DNA of 64,000 nt from Actinokineospora alba (GTDB taxonomy: Bacteria > Actinomycetota > Actinomycetes > Mycobacteriales > Pseudonocardiaceae). Made by a program: the position numbers and the translations under genes. The notes beneath the pieces were generated by a model. The model was given only the letters and a program-made list of their open reading frames with translations. It had not been told where the DNA came from and searched no databases. The stretch spans positions 2,356,001 through 2,420,000 of the forward strand of contig NZ_SNXU01000001.1 of the NCBI RefSeq assembly GCF_004362515.1. Direction: 5' to 3'. Below, piece after piece: positions 15,510-23,866 of the stretch. Within the stretch, counting starts at the first letter, position 1. Each line of letters starts with the position of its first letter.

Positions 15510-15901
15510 GAGTCCGCTCAGCCCGGTACCCAGCCCGGTCGAGCCTGTCTGGTCGAGTCAGCTCGATACCCGGTCCGGTTGAGCCCCGCCGAGTTCGCTC
15601 CGCGCGATACCCGCTCCCGACCGAGCCTGTCCGGTCGAGTTCGCTTGGCCCGGTACCCGGTCCGACCGGGCCGGTCCGGTCGAGCTGCCCGCCGAGCCCG
15701 CTCCGCCCGGTACCGGGTTCGGTCGAGCGGCCCGCTGAGTCCGTTCGGCCCGGTATCCGGTTCGGTGGAGCCGCCCGCCGAGTCCGCTCGGCCCGGTACC
15801 CGCTCCGGTCGAGGTGCCGTCAAGTTCGTTCAGCCGATACCCATGCCGGTGAGGCCGCCGAGCCCGCTCAGCCCGGTACCCGCTCCAGGCCGAGCCGCCC
15901 G
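15510..15901. repeat. Nine-unit degenerate intergenic repeat array (GAGTCCGCTCGGCCCGGTACCCGSTCCGG type)
   Basis: Units begin near 15510, 15555, 15591, 15637, 15694, 15737, 15780, 15827 and 15860, so spacing is irregular (33-57 bp). Each keeps GAGTYCGCTC, then CGGTACC or GATACCC, then a variable GTCGAGC... tail. GGTACC/GATACC and CGAGC words recur on both strands. Frames across it give only Arg/Pro/Ser-rich nonsense with no start signals, so I call it non-coding. Confidence 0.8.
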
Positions 15902-16266
15902 TACCTCGATCGGCTGATCCCGACCCGGCTGCCCCTCCAGCCCAGCCCGGCGAGCCTCCGGGCTAGCGCCACTTTTCGGCTGCGAGTGGTGCGCGCGCGA
16001 ACCTGGCTGTCGCCCCAGGGGCGCGCAAACGCTTTCGGGTGTGCCACGTACCTAGCCACCTGCGCGAATGCCGCTGATCCGCTCGTCGCACGGTAAGTGG
16101 TCCGTTTACGTTCACCTCAGCCGAAGTTCGCCGAGGACCTCGCCCACTCGCCCTCACATCCCGGCCCACCCGCTGCCGCTGCGAATATCCGCGGGGCGCC
16201 AGGCGAGTGGCGGCTCCGAATGGTCGCGCCGGAGGATTGAGCGCCGATCCCGTTCACTCGGGCCGC
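15902..16266. other. Intergenic stretch with no recognisable gene
   Basis: 365 bp between the repeat array and a small hypothetical gene. Reading frames present on either strand are short, Arg/Pro-rich and lack a ribosome-binding site. I see no tRNA, convincing hairpin or promoter here. Confidence 0.5.
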
Positions 16267-16515
16267 CTACCGCGCGGTGTCCCGATCCTTCCGTGCGTCC
16301 GCCAATGCGTCGTCCAACATTCCCCTCTCCATCGTGGGATCCAGTTCTCCCAACGGATAGCACCGTCCCCGGCGCGCGATCGCCCGCCCGGTCCGGTCGA
16401 TCTCCACCGTCCGAAACACCACCACCGCATGGCTCACGATCCGCCCGGCGGGCAACTTTCCTTCAGCCGCAAGGAATCCAGTCAATGCCTCCCCGACGTC
16501 GCGCCCACTCGCCAC
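16267..16515 (-). CDS. Small hypothetical cytoplasmic protein
   Basis: 82 residues from GTG 16513-16515, with GGGGGTG 6 nt upstream. Composition and codon use are protein-like (MASGRDVGEALTGFLAAEG, HAVVVFRTVEIDRTGRAI, YPLGELDPTMERGMLDDAL). It resembles the short conserved actinobacterial proteins with a V-V-V-F strand and a YPLG turn near the middle, but I cannot name the family. No membrane segment. It is downstream of the secreted metalloprotease gene, behind a terminator. Confidence 0.65.
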   Translation of the reverse strand: MASGRDVGEALTGFLAAEGKLPAGRIVSHAVVVFRTVEIDRTGRAIARRGRCYPLGELDPTMERGMLDDALADARKDRDTAR

Positions 16516-16599
16516 CGATCACCCCCGATTCCGCCGCACCACCAGTGGATCACGATTCGCAGCGAAAAGCACCGGGTCCCGATCCGCCTGTGGACAACT

Positions 16600-16631
16600 C
16601 CTGGGCGGGCGGGCCGGGGCGCCCGCCCAGG
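16600..16631 (-). terminator. Terminator of the secreted metalloprotease gene
   Basis: Perfect 12-bp stem CCTGGGCGGGCG / CGCCCGCCCAGG with an 8-nt loop, 8 bp past the stop codon on the minus strand. Confidence 0.85.
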
Positions 16632-16638
16632 AAGTGGT

Positions 16639-17850
16639 TCAGCGGAACGCGGCGATAGTTGCCTTGGTTTCGTTCAGTACCCGCGCGTTGTCGCTCTTGG
16701 CGGCGGTGCCCATGGCCACGCCCTCATAGGACTTCCCGGGGTTCGACCAGTAGTTCAGCCGCGAACAGCTGGTGGGGCAGTCGTAGGCCATGATCGTGCG
16801 CCAGGCGTTCCCGTTGCGGAAGCCGTGTCCGTGGGCGAACGGTGTCGTGGACGAATCCGTCTCCGGGTCGTGCCTGGCCGACTGCAGGTGCCCCAGTTCG
16901 TGCGCGAAGGTGTAGTAGCCCGTCGCGCAGCCGTGGTAGACCGCCGCGAACGCTGTCGTGGCGTCGGATCCGATGCTCGATGCGAGTCCGCAACCCGATT
17001 TGTCGTTGACCAGCAACACATTCAGGTCAGCCTGCTGCTTGTCCCGGCTGGCGTGGATGCCGTCGAGGACACCGTCGGCGGGCTCCCGGAACCGGGCCAG
17101 GTCGGCCGTCATCTCCTGTTCCTTGTGCTGCAGCGTCTCGTAGCCGGACAGCTCCAACGTGATCTCGATCCCCGAGTTCTCGTAGCCGCGGTTCGTCTCC
17201 GCCACCGCCAGCTCGGCCAGTGCCTGCATGTCCCCGCCGAACCCGGTCGCGGCGTCACTGGTGCCGATCACCTGCACCCGGATCACCGTGTTCGCCTCAA
17301 GGGCCGCGGTGTCGGCCATCCGCACTGTCGGTGGGCCCGCTTGCGTCCTCGGATGGTCTGGCGGCATGCGCGACTCGTCGACTTCCGTCACCGCGTGCTC
17401 ACCGCCGGAGATCGGCTGGATCCGGTACAGCCGCCCGTCGACCCGGACCGACCCGGTCACCCCGCCGCCTCGACGTACCAGGACGACGGACTCCTTCTCG
17501 TCGGACCGCAGGCCGCTTGCCTGCCGCTGGCGGTCACGGATCGAGCCTTCCCAAACCGTGCTGCCCAGCGCGGTCGTCCGAACCTGGTCGCGGCGGGCGG
17601 TGACCCGCTGATTCCCCAGATCCAGCTCGATCGCGTCAGTCTTCGAATCGACCACACCCGCATCCGCGCGCTTGGCCCACGCACCCGCGGTCCCGGGCTG
17701 CGACTCCAAGGCCGCGGTCGACCCGAAGGTGTTCTCCGTGAACAGCTCCCGCCCTGGTTTGTCAGCCGCGGCCGACGGCGCCAGCACTAGACAGGCCGAT
17801 CCCAACGCGACCGCTCCGACCATGGAAAGCACTCTGGAATTCGCGCGCAT
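16639..17850 (-). CDS. Secreted zinc metalloprotease (reprolysin-like, M12B/M72 type)
   Basis: 403 residues from ATG 17850, with GAGGGA 6 nt upstream; an upstream in-frame start is less likely because the signal peptide begins here (MRANSRVLSMVGAVALGSAC ... PSAAADKP). A propeptide-like region follows. The catalytic zinc site HELGHLQSARHD lies at about residues 316-327, matching HExxHxxxxxHD. A Met-turn candidate is TIMAYDCPTSC, followed by a cysteine-containing C-terminus ending KATIAAFR. Role: extracellular proteolysis, the third secreted protease in 16 kb. A long inverted repeat lies upstream of the gene. Confidence 0.9.
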   Translation of the reverse strand: MRANSRVLSMVGAVALGSACLVLAPSAAADKPGRELFTENTFGSTAALESQPGTAGAWAKRADAGVVDSKTDAIELDLGNQRVTARRDQVRTTALGSTVWEGSIRDRQRQASGLRSDEKESVVLVRRGGGVTGSVRVDGRLYRIQPISGGEHAVTEVDESRMPPDHPRTQAGPPTVRMADTAALEANTVIRVQVIGTSDAATGFGGDMQALAELAVAETNRGYENSGIEITLELSGYETLQHKEQEMTADLARFREPADGVLDGIHASRDKQQADLNVLLVNDKSGCGLASSIGSDATTAFAAVYHGCATGYYTFAHELGHLQSARHDPETDSSTTPFAHGHGFRNGNAWRTIMAYDCPTSCSRLNYWSNPGKSYEGVAMGTAAKSDNARVLNETKATIAAFR

Positions 17851-17959
17851 CACATATCCCTCGCGTAGGGACCGCCACGCGCGGCAGACGAACCGGGCGA
17901 GCCGAGACCAGGTCCGGCAGGGGACTCGACTCCCGGAGAGCCCGCCGCCGCCACGGTCC

Positions 17960-18004
17960 ATGGATGTATGCCCGGCACGTTATCTAGTCGCGGGATGCAT
18001 CCAT
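17960..18004. promoter_or_regulatory. Long imperfect inverted repeat in divergent promoter region
   Basis: Left arm ATGGATGTATGCCCG (17960-17974) and right arm CGGGATGCATCCAT (17991-18004) pair with one mismatch and one bulge around GCACGTTATCTAGT, which looks like an A/T-rich promoter core. It lies between the divergent metalloprotease and DUF4291 genes, so it may be a shared operator. Confidence 0.65.
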
Positions 18005-18091
18005 AGGGAGTAACTAACTTTCCCTTTTGCCGTTTAGCGAGTGTGGCGAAACTCGGTTGTCGCGCGGACCTGCGATAGCCACGATCACGAG

Positions 18092-18640
18092 GTGGAAAAG
18101 CACGAAATCCGCGCGAAGTTCGACGCGGACACGATCACCGTCTACCAGGCGTACTCACCGGCCATCGCGGACGCGGCACTCGCCGCGGGCACGTTCGTCC
18201 CGCCGTTCAAGCGGGAGCGCATGACGTGGATCAAGCCCTCGTTCCTCTGGATGATGTACCGCTGCGGCTGGGCCACGAAGCCCGACCAGGAGCGCGTACT
18301 CGCGATCCGCATCACCCGGGAGGGGTTCCAGTGGGCGCTGGACCACTCGTGCCCCAGCTCGCCAGGCCGAATGGACGCCAAGGAGTGGCGCGGGCTGTTG
18401 AAGTCGAGCCCCGTCCGCGTCCAGTGGGATCCGGAACGCGACCTGCACCACCGGCCGCTCGCGCACCGTTCGATCCAAATCGGACTGTCCGGCCCCGCCG
18501 CCCACCTCTTCGTCGACGACTGGCTCGTCGACCTGGCCGACGCCACCCCGTCGACCCACAAGATCGGCGCCTTGGTCCGCGAAGGCGACCTGGACTCCGC
18601 CCGCGGCCTGCTGCCCGCCGAACGGCCGTATCCGGGGTGA
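18092..18640 (+). CDS. DUF4291 domain-containing protein
   Basis: 182 residues from GTG 18092; a longer form from GTG 18041 is possible, but the family's conserved N-terminus (EIRAKFDADTITVYQAYSP) begins right after the later start. Conserved blocks are FVPPFKRERMTWIKPSFLWMMYRCGWATKP, QERVLAIRITREGF, VRVQWDPERDLHHRPLAHRSIQIGL and a C-terminal helix. It is a soluble single-domain protein of full family length. The biochemical role of DUF4291 is not established. A bidirectional terminator separates it from tRNA-Arg. Confidence 0.88.
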   Translation: MEKHEIRAKFDADTITVYQAYSPAIADAALAAGTFVPPFKRERMTWIKPSFLWMMYRCGWATKPDQERVLAIRITREGFQWALDHSCPSSPGRMDAKEWRGLLKSSPVRVQWDPERDLHHRPLAHRSIQIGLSGPAAHLFVDDWLVDLADATPSTHKIGALVREGDLDSARGLLPAERPYPG

Positions 18641-18659
18641 CCCCCGACCCAGGACAAAG

Positions 18660-18703
18660 ATCAGGCCCCTGACCGCATCGCTGCTGGTCAGGGACCTGAT
18701 TTT
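18660..18703. terminator. Bidirectional terminator between DUF4291 gene and tRNA-Arg
   Basis: ATCAGGCCCCTGACC / GGTCAGGGACCTGAT pairs over 15 bp with one mismatch, loop 11 nt, followed by TTT on the plus strand and preceded by AAAG, which gives T's for the opposite direction. Confidence 0.85.
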
Positions 18704-18720
18704 CACCCGGCGAAAGGTGG

Positions 18721-18793
18721 TGCCCCCGGCAGGATTCGAACCTGCGACGCACGGTTTAGGAAACCGATGCTCTATCCCCTGAGCTACGAGGGC
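18721..18793 (-). tRNA. tRNA-Arg (anticodon CCT)
   Basis: Minus strand, 73 nt. Acceptor arms GCCCTCG and CGGGGGC pair with one G-T wobble and discriminator A; CCA is encoded just after (18718-18720). The D-arm has TAGCTCAGGGGATAGAGCA, the anticodon stem-loop is TCGGTTTCCTAAACCGT with anticodon CCT reading AGG codons, and the T-arm is GCAGGTTCGAATCCTGC. Confidence 0.97.
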
Positions 18794-18906
18794 GTGCGCG
18801 AACACCATACCGGGTGGGGCCGCGCGGGCCTGCGGGTCCTCCGTCAAGGGCGAAGCCGGTGCACCTAGCCTGGGCGGGAGAATGGGGTGGACCGAGGGGG
18901 TGCCGG

Positions 18907-19818
18907 GTGGGTGATGGGCGGCTGGAGATCGATCGGATCTCCAAGAGTTTCGGCGACGTCGTCGCGCTGCGGGAGTTGGCGTTTGACGTGCGGGCTGGGG
19001 AGTTGTTCGGGTTCGTGGGGAGCAACGGGGCCGGGAAGACGACCGCCATGCGGATCGCGCTCGGTGTCCTGGCCGCGGATTCCGGGGAGGTTCGGTGGGA
19101 CGGCGCGCCGGTCACGTTGGAGACGCGGCGGCGGATCGGGTACATGCCGGAGGAGCGGGGGCTCTATCCGAAGATGAAGGTCGGCGAGCAGCTCGTCTAC
19201 CTTGCCCGCCTCCACGGGCTCACGCCCGCGGCCGCCGAGCGGGCCGTCGCCGACTGGACTGAGCGGCTGGGGGTGGCCGAGCGGGTCGGTGACGAGGTGC
19301 AGAAGTTGAGTCTGGGCAACCAGCAGCGCGTGCAGCTTGCCGCCGCGTTGGTTCATGACCCAGGGATCCTTGTGTTGGACGAGCCGTTCTCCGGCTTGGA
19401 CCCCGTGGCGGTGGACGTCATGAGCACCGTGTTGCGCGACAAGGCCAAGGCGGGCGTCCCGGTGGTCTTCTCCAGCCACCAACTCGACCTCGTCGAGCGG
19501 TTGTGCGACCGGGTCGGCATCGTCCGGAGTGGACAGCTGGTCGCCTGTGACACCGTGGACGCGTTGCGGTCGACCGGCGCCATGGAGCTTGTGGTGGACG
19601 CTCCCTCCGCGCCCCCTGGGTGGGCGGACAACCTCAGTGGGGTGGCGGTGAAGGAGCACGTGGGCTCGCGCACTGTGCTCGAACTCGGCGACGGGGTCGA
19701 CGATCAGGCGGTGCTGCGCGCGGCGCTGGCGACCGGGGCGGTGACGGAGTTCAGCAGGCGGCGGCCGTCGTTGACCGAGTTGTTCCGCAACGTGGTGGCG
19801 GACGGGGTGGCGGCGTGA
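18907..19818 (+). CDS. ABC-2 type transporter ATP-binding protein (NatA/DrrA-like)
   Basis: 303 residues from GTG 18907 with GAGGGGG 6-7 nt upstream. Walker A GSNGAGKTT, Q-loop region IGYMPEERGLYPKM, signature LSLGNQQRVQLAAAL, Walker B ILVLDEPFSGLD and the H-loop SSHQLDLVERL are all present. The C-terminal 70 residues form the extension typical of NatA-like exporters. GTGA overlap with the permease gene indicates one transcript and one complex. Likely exports ions, a lipid or a toxic compound; the substrate cannot be read from the sequence. Confidence 0.94.
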   Translation: MGDGRLEIDRISKSFGDVVALRELAFDVRAGELFGFVGSNGAGKTTAMRIALGVLAADSGEVRWDGAPVTLETRRRIGYMPEERGLYPKMKVGEQLVYLARLHGLTPAAAERAVADWTERLGVAERVGDEVQKLSLGNQQRVQLAAALVHDPGILVLDEPFSGLDPVAVDVMSTVLRDKAKAGVPVVFSSHQLDLVERLCDRVGIVRSGQLVACDTVDALRSTGAMELVVDAPSAPPGWADNLSGVAVKEHVGSRTVLELGDGVDDQAVLRAALATGAVTEFSRRRPSLTELFRNVVADGVAA

Positions 19819-20996
19819 ACACGTGGTCGGTAGTCGGGTTGGTGGCGGGCCGCGAGGTGCGCACCAAGTTGCGGTCCAAGGCATTCATCATCACCACGGT
19901 CGCCACTCTCGTGCTGCTCGTGGGGTTCGCGCTCGTCATGAAGCTGGCCAGTGGTGGTTCGGACTCGACGGTCGGCCTGACCGGGGGGAGCACCTCCCTT
20001 TCCGCGCCGCTCAAGGCGACCGCGGACAGCATCGGGCAGAGCATCGAGACCCGGGAGATCCACGACGAGGCCGCAGGCCGACGGCAGGTCGACGACGGGA
20101 CGCTCGACGCGCTGCTCGTCGGTGACGGGTCGAACGTCGTCGTGGTCGTCAAGAAGGACATCGACGGGAAGCTGCGCGCCACGCTGAACGTGTTGGCCGG
20201 CCAGTTGGCGCTCAACCAGCAGATCGTGGACCTCGGCGGCGACCCGGCCAGGGTCGCGGCCGAGGTCGCGGGCGCCAAGGCCGAGGTGCGGCCGCTGGAA
20301 CCGCCGTTCGACTACAACGGCCAGCAACTCGTCCTCGGCATGATCGCCGGTGTGCTGATCTACATGTCCCTGCTGGTCAACGGCCAAGCCGTGGCCCAGG
20401 GCGTGGTCGAGGAGAAGTCCAGCCGGGTCGTCGAACTGCTGTTGGCGACGATCCAGCCGTGGCAGCTGATGGCGGGCAAGGTCCTCGGCATCGGCCTGGT
20501 GGGGCTGATCCAGATGGTGGTGATCGGCGGCGTCGGGGTGGTCGCCGGGCTCGGCTTGGGCGTGCTGACGATCTCCGTCGGCTCCGCTGTCGGGACCGTC
20601 GTGTGGCTCGTGGTCTGGTTCCTGCTCGGCTTCTTCGCCTACTCGCTGGTCTTCGCCGCGCTCGGTGCGCTGGTGTCGCGGCAGGAGGACGTCGGCGGGG
20701 TGATCACGCCGCCGCTGATGTTCGTCGTCCTCGGCTACGTCGTCGGCATCTCGATCCTGCCGAGCGACCCCGGAAACAAGCTGGTGGAGACCCTGTCGAT
20801 CGTGCCGCTGTTCGCCCCGACGCTGATGCCGATGCGGCTGGCGATGGGTGGGGTACCGGTGTGGCAGGCCGCGCTGTCGGTCGCCTTGGTCGTCGCGCTG
20901 ATCCCGGCGCTGGTCTGGCTGTCCGGCCGCATCTACCGCAACGCGGTCATGCGCAGCGGCGGCAAGGTCCGGCTGCGGGACGCGCTCAAGATGTGA
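19815..20996 (+). CDS. ABC-2 type transporter permease (NatB-like)
   Basis: 393 residues from GTG 19815, overlapping the ATPase stop. One N-terminal membrane helix (AFIITTVATLVLLVGFALVM) is followed by an extracytoplasmic domain of about 150 residues. A cluster of five to six helices (ILIYMSLLVNGQAVAQGVVEEKSSR leads into it) then ends at a short basic C-terminus. The VVEEKSSRVVELLL motif is typical of NatB/ABC2_membrane_3 permeases. It works with the preceding ATPase. Confidence 0.92.
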   Translation: MNTWSVVGLVAGREVRTKLRSKAFIITTVATLVLLVGFALVMKLASGGSDSTVGLTGGSTSLSAPLKATADSIGQSIETREIHDEAAGRRQVDDGTLDALLVGDGSNVVVVVKKDIDGKLRATLNVLAGQLALNQQIVDLGGDPARVAAEVAGAKAEVRPLEPPFDYNGQQLVLGMIAGVLIYMSLLVNGQAVAQGVVEEKSSRVVELLLATIQPWQLMAGKVLGIGLVGLIQMVVIGGVGVVAGLGLGVLTISVGSAVGTVVWLVVWFLLGFFAYSLVFAALGALVSRQEDVGGVITPPLMFVVLGYVVGISILPSDPGNKLVETLSIVPLFAPTLMPMRLAMGGVPVWQAALSVALVVALIPALVWLSGRIYRNAVMRSGGKVRLRDALKM

Positions 20997-21068
20997 AACA
21001 TATTCACGTCTGTTCGACGTGCCCGCGATACGCAGTAGAGTCTCACATTGCCGACTCGGGGAGGCACT

Positions 21069-21716
21069 GTGATCAAGGTTTTGCTGGCCGATGACGAGGA
21101 TCTCGTCCGGTCCGGCCTGCGCTCCATCCTGACCAGCGCGGGCGACATCGAGGTAGTCGCCGAGTGCGACGACGGCGCCCACGTCGCCGATCTCGTGCGG
21201 CTGCACCGGCCGCACGTCGTCCTGCTCGACATCCGCATGCGGACCACCGACGGCATCGTCGCGCTCAACCGGGTGATGGAGCTGGCCGACCCGCCCGCGG
21301 TGGCCATGCTCACCACCTTCGACGTCGACGAGTACGTGCAGAAGGCGCTCCGGCTGGGCGCCAACGGGTTCCTGCTCAAGGACACCGAGCCGACGCAGCT
21401 CGTCAACGCCGTGCGCGACCTCGCCCGCGGCGGCGCCGTGCTCGACCCGAACGTCGCCGCCCGGGTCATCGCCGCGATGGCCGACGGGCAGCGGGCCGCC
21501 GAACCCGCGCGCAAGCTGCTGTCGTCGCTGTCGGGCCGCGAACTCGAGGTCGTCGCGCTGATCGGCCAGGGCATGTCGAACGCCGAGATCGGCAACACGC
21601 TGCACCTGTCCGAGGCCACCGTAAAGGGGTACGTGTCCTCCGTGCTCGGCAAGATCGGTGCGGCGAACCGGGTGCAGGCCGCGCTGGTGGCTTATCGCGG
21701 CGGTTTGATCGGCTAG
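21069..21716 (+). CDS. NarL/FixJ-type response regulator, orphan
   Basis: 215 residues from GTG 21069 with GGGGAGG 5 nt upstream. The receiver domain has acidic residues ADDED and phospho-acceptor Asp54 (VVLLDIRMRTTDG), Thr (AMLTTF) and Lys (FLLKDTEP). The LuxR-type HTH lies at about 150-207 (LSGRELEVVALIGQGMSNAEIGNTLHLSEATVKGYVSSVLGKI). No histidine kinase gene is next to it, which is unusual because such regulators near ABC-2 exporters normally sit beside their kinase. It probably controls the transporter operon just upstream. It ends tail-to-tail, overlapping the GGDEF gene by a few bases. Confidence 0.93.
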   Translation: MIKVLLADDEDLVRSGLRSILTSAGDIEVVAECDDGAHVADLVRLHRPHVVLLDIRMRTTDGIVALNRVMELADPPAVAMLTTFDVDEYVQKALRLGANGFLLKDTEPTQLVNAVRDLARGGAVLDPNVAARVIAAMADGQRAAEPARKLLSSLSGRELEVVALIGQGMSNAEIGNTLHLSEATVKGYVSSVLGKIGAANRVQAALVAYRGGLIG

Positions 21717-23224
21717 GCGCCGGTGTGGACCTCGACCCGGTTACGCCCGCGCCGCTTCGCCCGGTAGAGCGCGACGTCGGCGTTGGCGAACAGCTTCTCC
21801 AGGGTGTCCGCGCCGTAGGCGACTCCGATGCTCACCGTCGGCCGCCGCGTGGTGCCGAGCACCGCGGTCCAGTCGTGCAGGTCGACGGACAGGCGGATCC
21901 GCTCGGCCACCGCGACCCCGACCGACGAGGTCCGGCTGGTCGAGTGGTCGATGGCCGCCTCGGTGAGCAGCACGACGAACTCGTCGCCCGCCCACCGCGC
22001 CACCACGTCGCCGACGCGGCACTCGGCGCGCAGCAGCTGGGCGATCTCGCGCAGCGCCGCGTCGCCCGCCGCGTGCCCGGCGGCGTCGTTGACCCCCTTG
22101 AACCAGTCGACGTCGATCAGCACCAGCCACGGCACCCGCCCGTTCGCCCCGGCGCGTTCGAGGACCTCGGGTGCCGTGCGTTCCAAGCCGAACCGGTTAC
22201 TCAGCCCGGTCAGCGGGTCTCGTTCCGCGGCCTCCTGTGCGGCCATCGCCTGGTGTCGCGCGCGCACCGCCTGCCTGCGCTGCTCGAGCGCCTGGCCTAG
22301 GCCTTCCTGCACGGTCTCCAGCGCGGTCTGCCGGGCGGAGATGTTGCGCCGCAGCGCTTCGGCTTCACCGGCCGGGTCGCCGTTGGCCCGGCAGATGTCG
22401 GCGAGATCCTGCGAATACCGCTGTATCAACGAAACGTCGTTGATCCACTCGGCGTCGTCGACGGCGATGCGGGCGTGGCGGGTGGCGTCGGCGAGCTTGC
22501 CCTGCTTGCGGCGGACCGTGGCGATGACCCAGTGCCCCACCGAGTTCACCCACCGGCTGCCGATCATCTCGGCTTGCCGCAACGCGGAGTCGGCCGTGCG
22601 CTCGGCGCGCTCCAAGTCGCCGATGCCCGCCAGGGAGGCGCCGTACGCCGCGAGCAGCGCGAGGTAGACCCGACCGTCGCTGACGAGGGACAAGCCCTCC
22701 TCGAACAACGGGATCGCCTCGCGGAACACGGTTTCCGCCTCATTCGGCGGGAGTTCGCAGGCGCGGAAGTTCAGTGTTCCCGCCAGTCCTTGCAGGCAGT
22801 GCGCCAGGATCTCGACGTCGCCACCGCCGCGGGCGACGTCGACGGCGATCCGGCTCATCTCCAGCGACGCCCGCCGGTGCCCGATGCCTTCGAGGAGGTA
22901 GCCGAGCCTGCCGAGCGTGTCGGCGGCCGCGGACCCGGTCGGGTTCTCGGTGTCGATCTCGCTCCAGCCCTCCGCGGCCAGTTCCAGCGCCAGCGGAATG
23001 CGTCGCAGCCGCCAGGCCGCGACCGCCCGCCGGGTCAGCAACGCGGCCCTGGTCCAGGGGTCGAGCCCAGGGGGCACCTTGGCGACGATCTGGTCGAACA
23101 AGGAGTTGGCCTCGTCGCTGCGGCCCGCGTCCAGCAGCAGCCGCACTTCGCGGTCGGCGCTCAGCGCCTCGGTCGCGTCCGCGTCGACGCCGTCCTGCCC
23201 CACACGGTCCCCGGATGTCCTCAC
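21713..23224 (-). CDS. TPR-repeat diguanylate cyclase (GGDEF) protein
   Basis: 503 residues from a GTG start. About 320 N-terminal residues form helical TPR-like repeats (for example YLALLAAYGASLAGIGDLERAERTADSAL). A coiled segment (EQRRQAVRARHQAMAAQEAA) leads into a GGDEF domain beginning RDPLTGLSNRFGLE. The active-site loop reads RWAGDEFVVLL, an A-GDEF variant of GGDEF. The domain should make cyclic di-GMP from two GTP, with the TPR part sensing a partner protein; there are no membrane segments. The substitution at the first Gly is tolerated in some active cyclases, so activity is likely but not certain. Confidence 0.9.
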   Translation of the reverse strand: MRTSGDRVGQDGVDADATEALSADREVRLLLDAGRSDEANSLFDQIVAKVPPGLDPWTRAALLTRRAVAAWRLRRIPLALELAAEGWSEIDTENPTGSAAADTLGRLGYLLEGIGHRRASLEMSRIAVDVARGGGDVEILAHCLQGLAGTLNFRACELPPNEAETVFREAIPLFEEGLSLVSDGRVYLALLAAYGASLAGIGDLERAERTADSALRQAEMIGSRWVNSVGHWVIATVRRKQGKLADATRHARIAVDDAEWINDVSLIQRYSQDLADICRANGDPAGEAEALRRNISARQTALETVQEGLGQALEQRRQAVRARHQAMAAQEAAERDPLTGLSNRFGLERTAPEVLERAGANGRVPWLVLIDVDWFKGVNDAAGHAAGDAALREIAQLLRAECRVGDVVARWAGDEFVVLLTEAAIDHSTSRTSSVGVAVAERIRLSVDLHDWTAVLGTTRRPTVSIGVAYGADTLEKLFANADVALYRAKRRGRNRVEVHTGA

Positions 23225-23312
23225 CGAACGGTCGCCCGAGCGACGCGATCGTGGTCTGCGACACAGTAGGGGGCAGGCTACAAGGCCGCTCGGGCGTGAC
23301 CCGTTCGGAGTA

Positions 23313-23555
23313 TCAGGACTTGCTGGGACCCGGGCAGGGCAGCAGCGCCATCTCGCGCGCGTTCTTGATCGCGGTGGCGACCTGCTTCTGCTGCTGCGGA
23401 GTCAGTCCGCTCACCCGACGGGACCTGATCTTGCCCCGGTCGGAGATGAACTTGCGCAGCAGCGTCACATCTTTCCAGTCCACTGTGGACACACCGGCGG
23501 TCTTCAGCGGATTGGGCTTCTTCTTGCCGGGCAACCGGCGTTCTGGCTTGGCCAT
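23313..23555 (-). CDS. rpsR: 30S ribosomal protein bS18, cysteine-poor (Zur-type) paralogue
   Basis: 80 residues from ATG 23555 with TAGGAG upstream. Core VDWKDVTLLRKFISDRGKI-RSRRVSGLTPQQQKQV-AIKNAREMALLP is standard S18. The N-terminal zinc-binding cysteines of the C+ form are absent; only one Cys remains near the C-terminus (PCPG). It is the last gene of the minus-strand operon rpmB-rpmG-rpsN-rpsR, which replaces zinc-binding ribosomal proteins when zinc is scarce. Confidence 0.95.
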   Translation of the reverse strand: MAKPERRLPGKKKPNPLKTAGVSTVDWKDVTLLRKFISDRGKIRSRRVSGLTPQQQKQVATAIKNAREMALLPCPGPSKS

Positions 23556-23560
23556 GGCTC

Positions 23561-23866
23561 CTACCAACTCGACTTGTTGACACCGGGAAGCTCGCCGCGG
23601 TGGGCCATCTCGCGCATCCGCACGCGGGACAGGCCGAACGCGCGGAGGAACCCGCGCGGCCTGCCGTCGACGGCGTCGCGGTTGCGCACGCGGGTCGGGC
23701 TGGCGTCGCGCGGCAGCTTCTGCAGCCCGATCCGGGCGGCCTCGCGTTCGGCGTCGGTCGACTTCGGCGAGCGGAACGCCTCCTTGAGTTCGGCGCGGCG
23801 CTCGGCGTTGCGGGCGACGACCAGCTTGCGCTGCTCGTTCTTGGCGATCTTCGACTTCTTGGCCAT
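23561..23866 (-). CDS. rpsN: 30S ribosomal protein uS14, zinc-independent form
   Basis: 101 residues, the long C- form without CxxC motifs. Begins MAKKSKIAKNEQRKLVVAR and ends with GRPRGFLRAFGLSRVRMREMAHRGELPGVNKSSW-type blocks typical of uS14. Its ATG overlaps the rpmG stop (ATGA), so translation is coupled. Part of the zinc-starvation ribosomal operon. Confidence 0.95.
   Translation of the reverse strand: MAKKSKIAKNEQRKLVVARNAERRAELKEAFRSPKSTDAEREAARIGLQKLPRDASPTRVRNRDAVDGRPRGFLRAFGLSRVRMREMAHRGELPGVNKSSW

Noticed and set aside
15510..15901. CRISPR array or coding sequence
   Set aside because: Repeat units vary in length and sequence, no uniform spacers; reading frames have no start signals and only Arg/Pro-rich content.
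18041..18091. Longer DUF4291 protein starting at GTG 18041
   Set aside because: Extra residues do not match the family's conserved start; the later GTG is preferred, though not proven.
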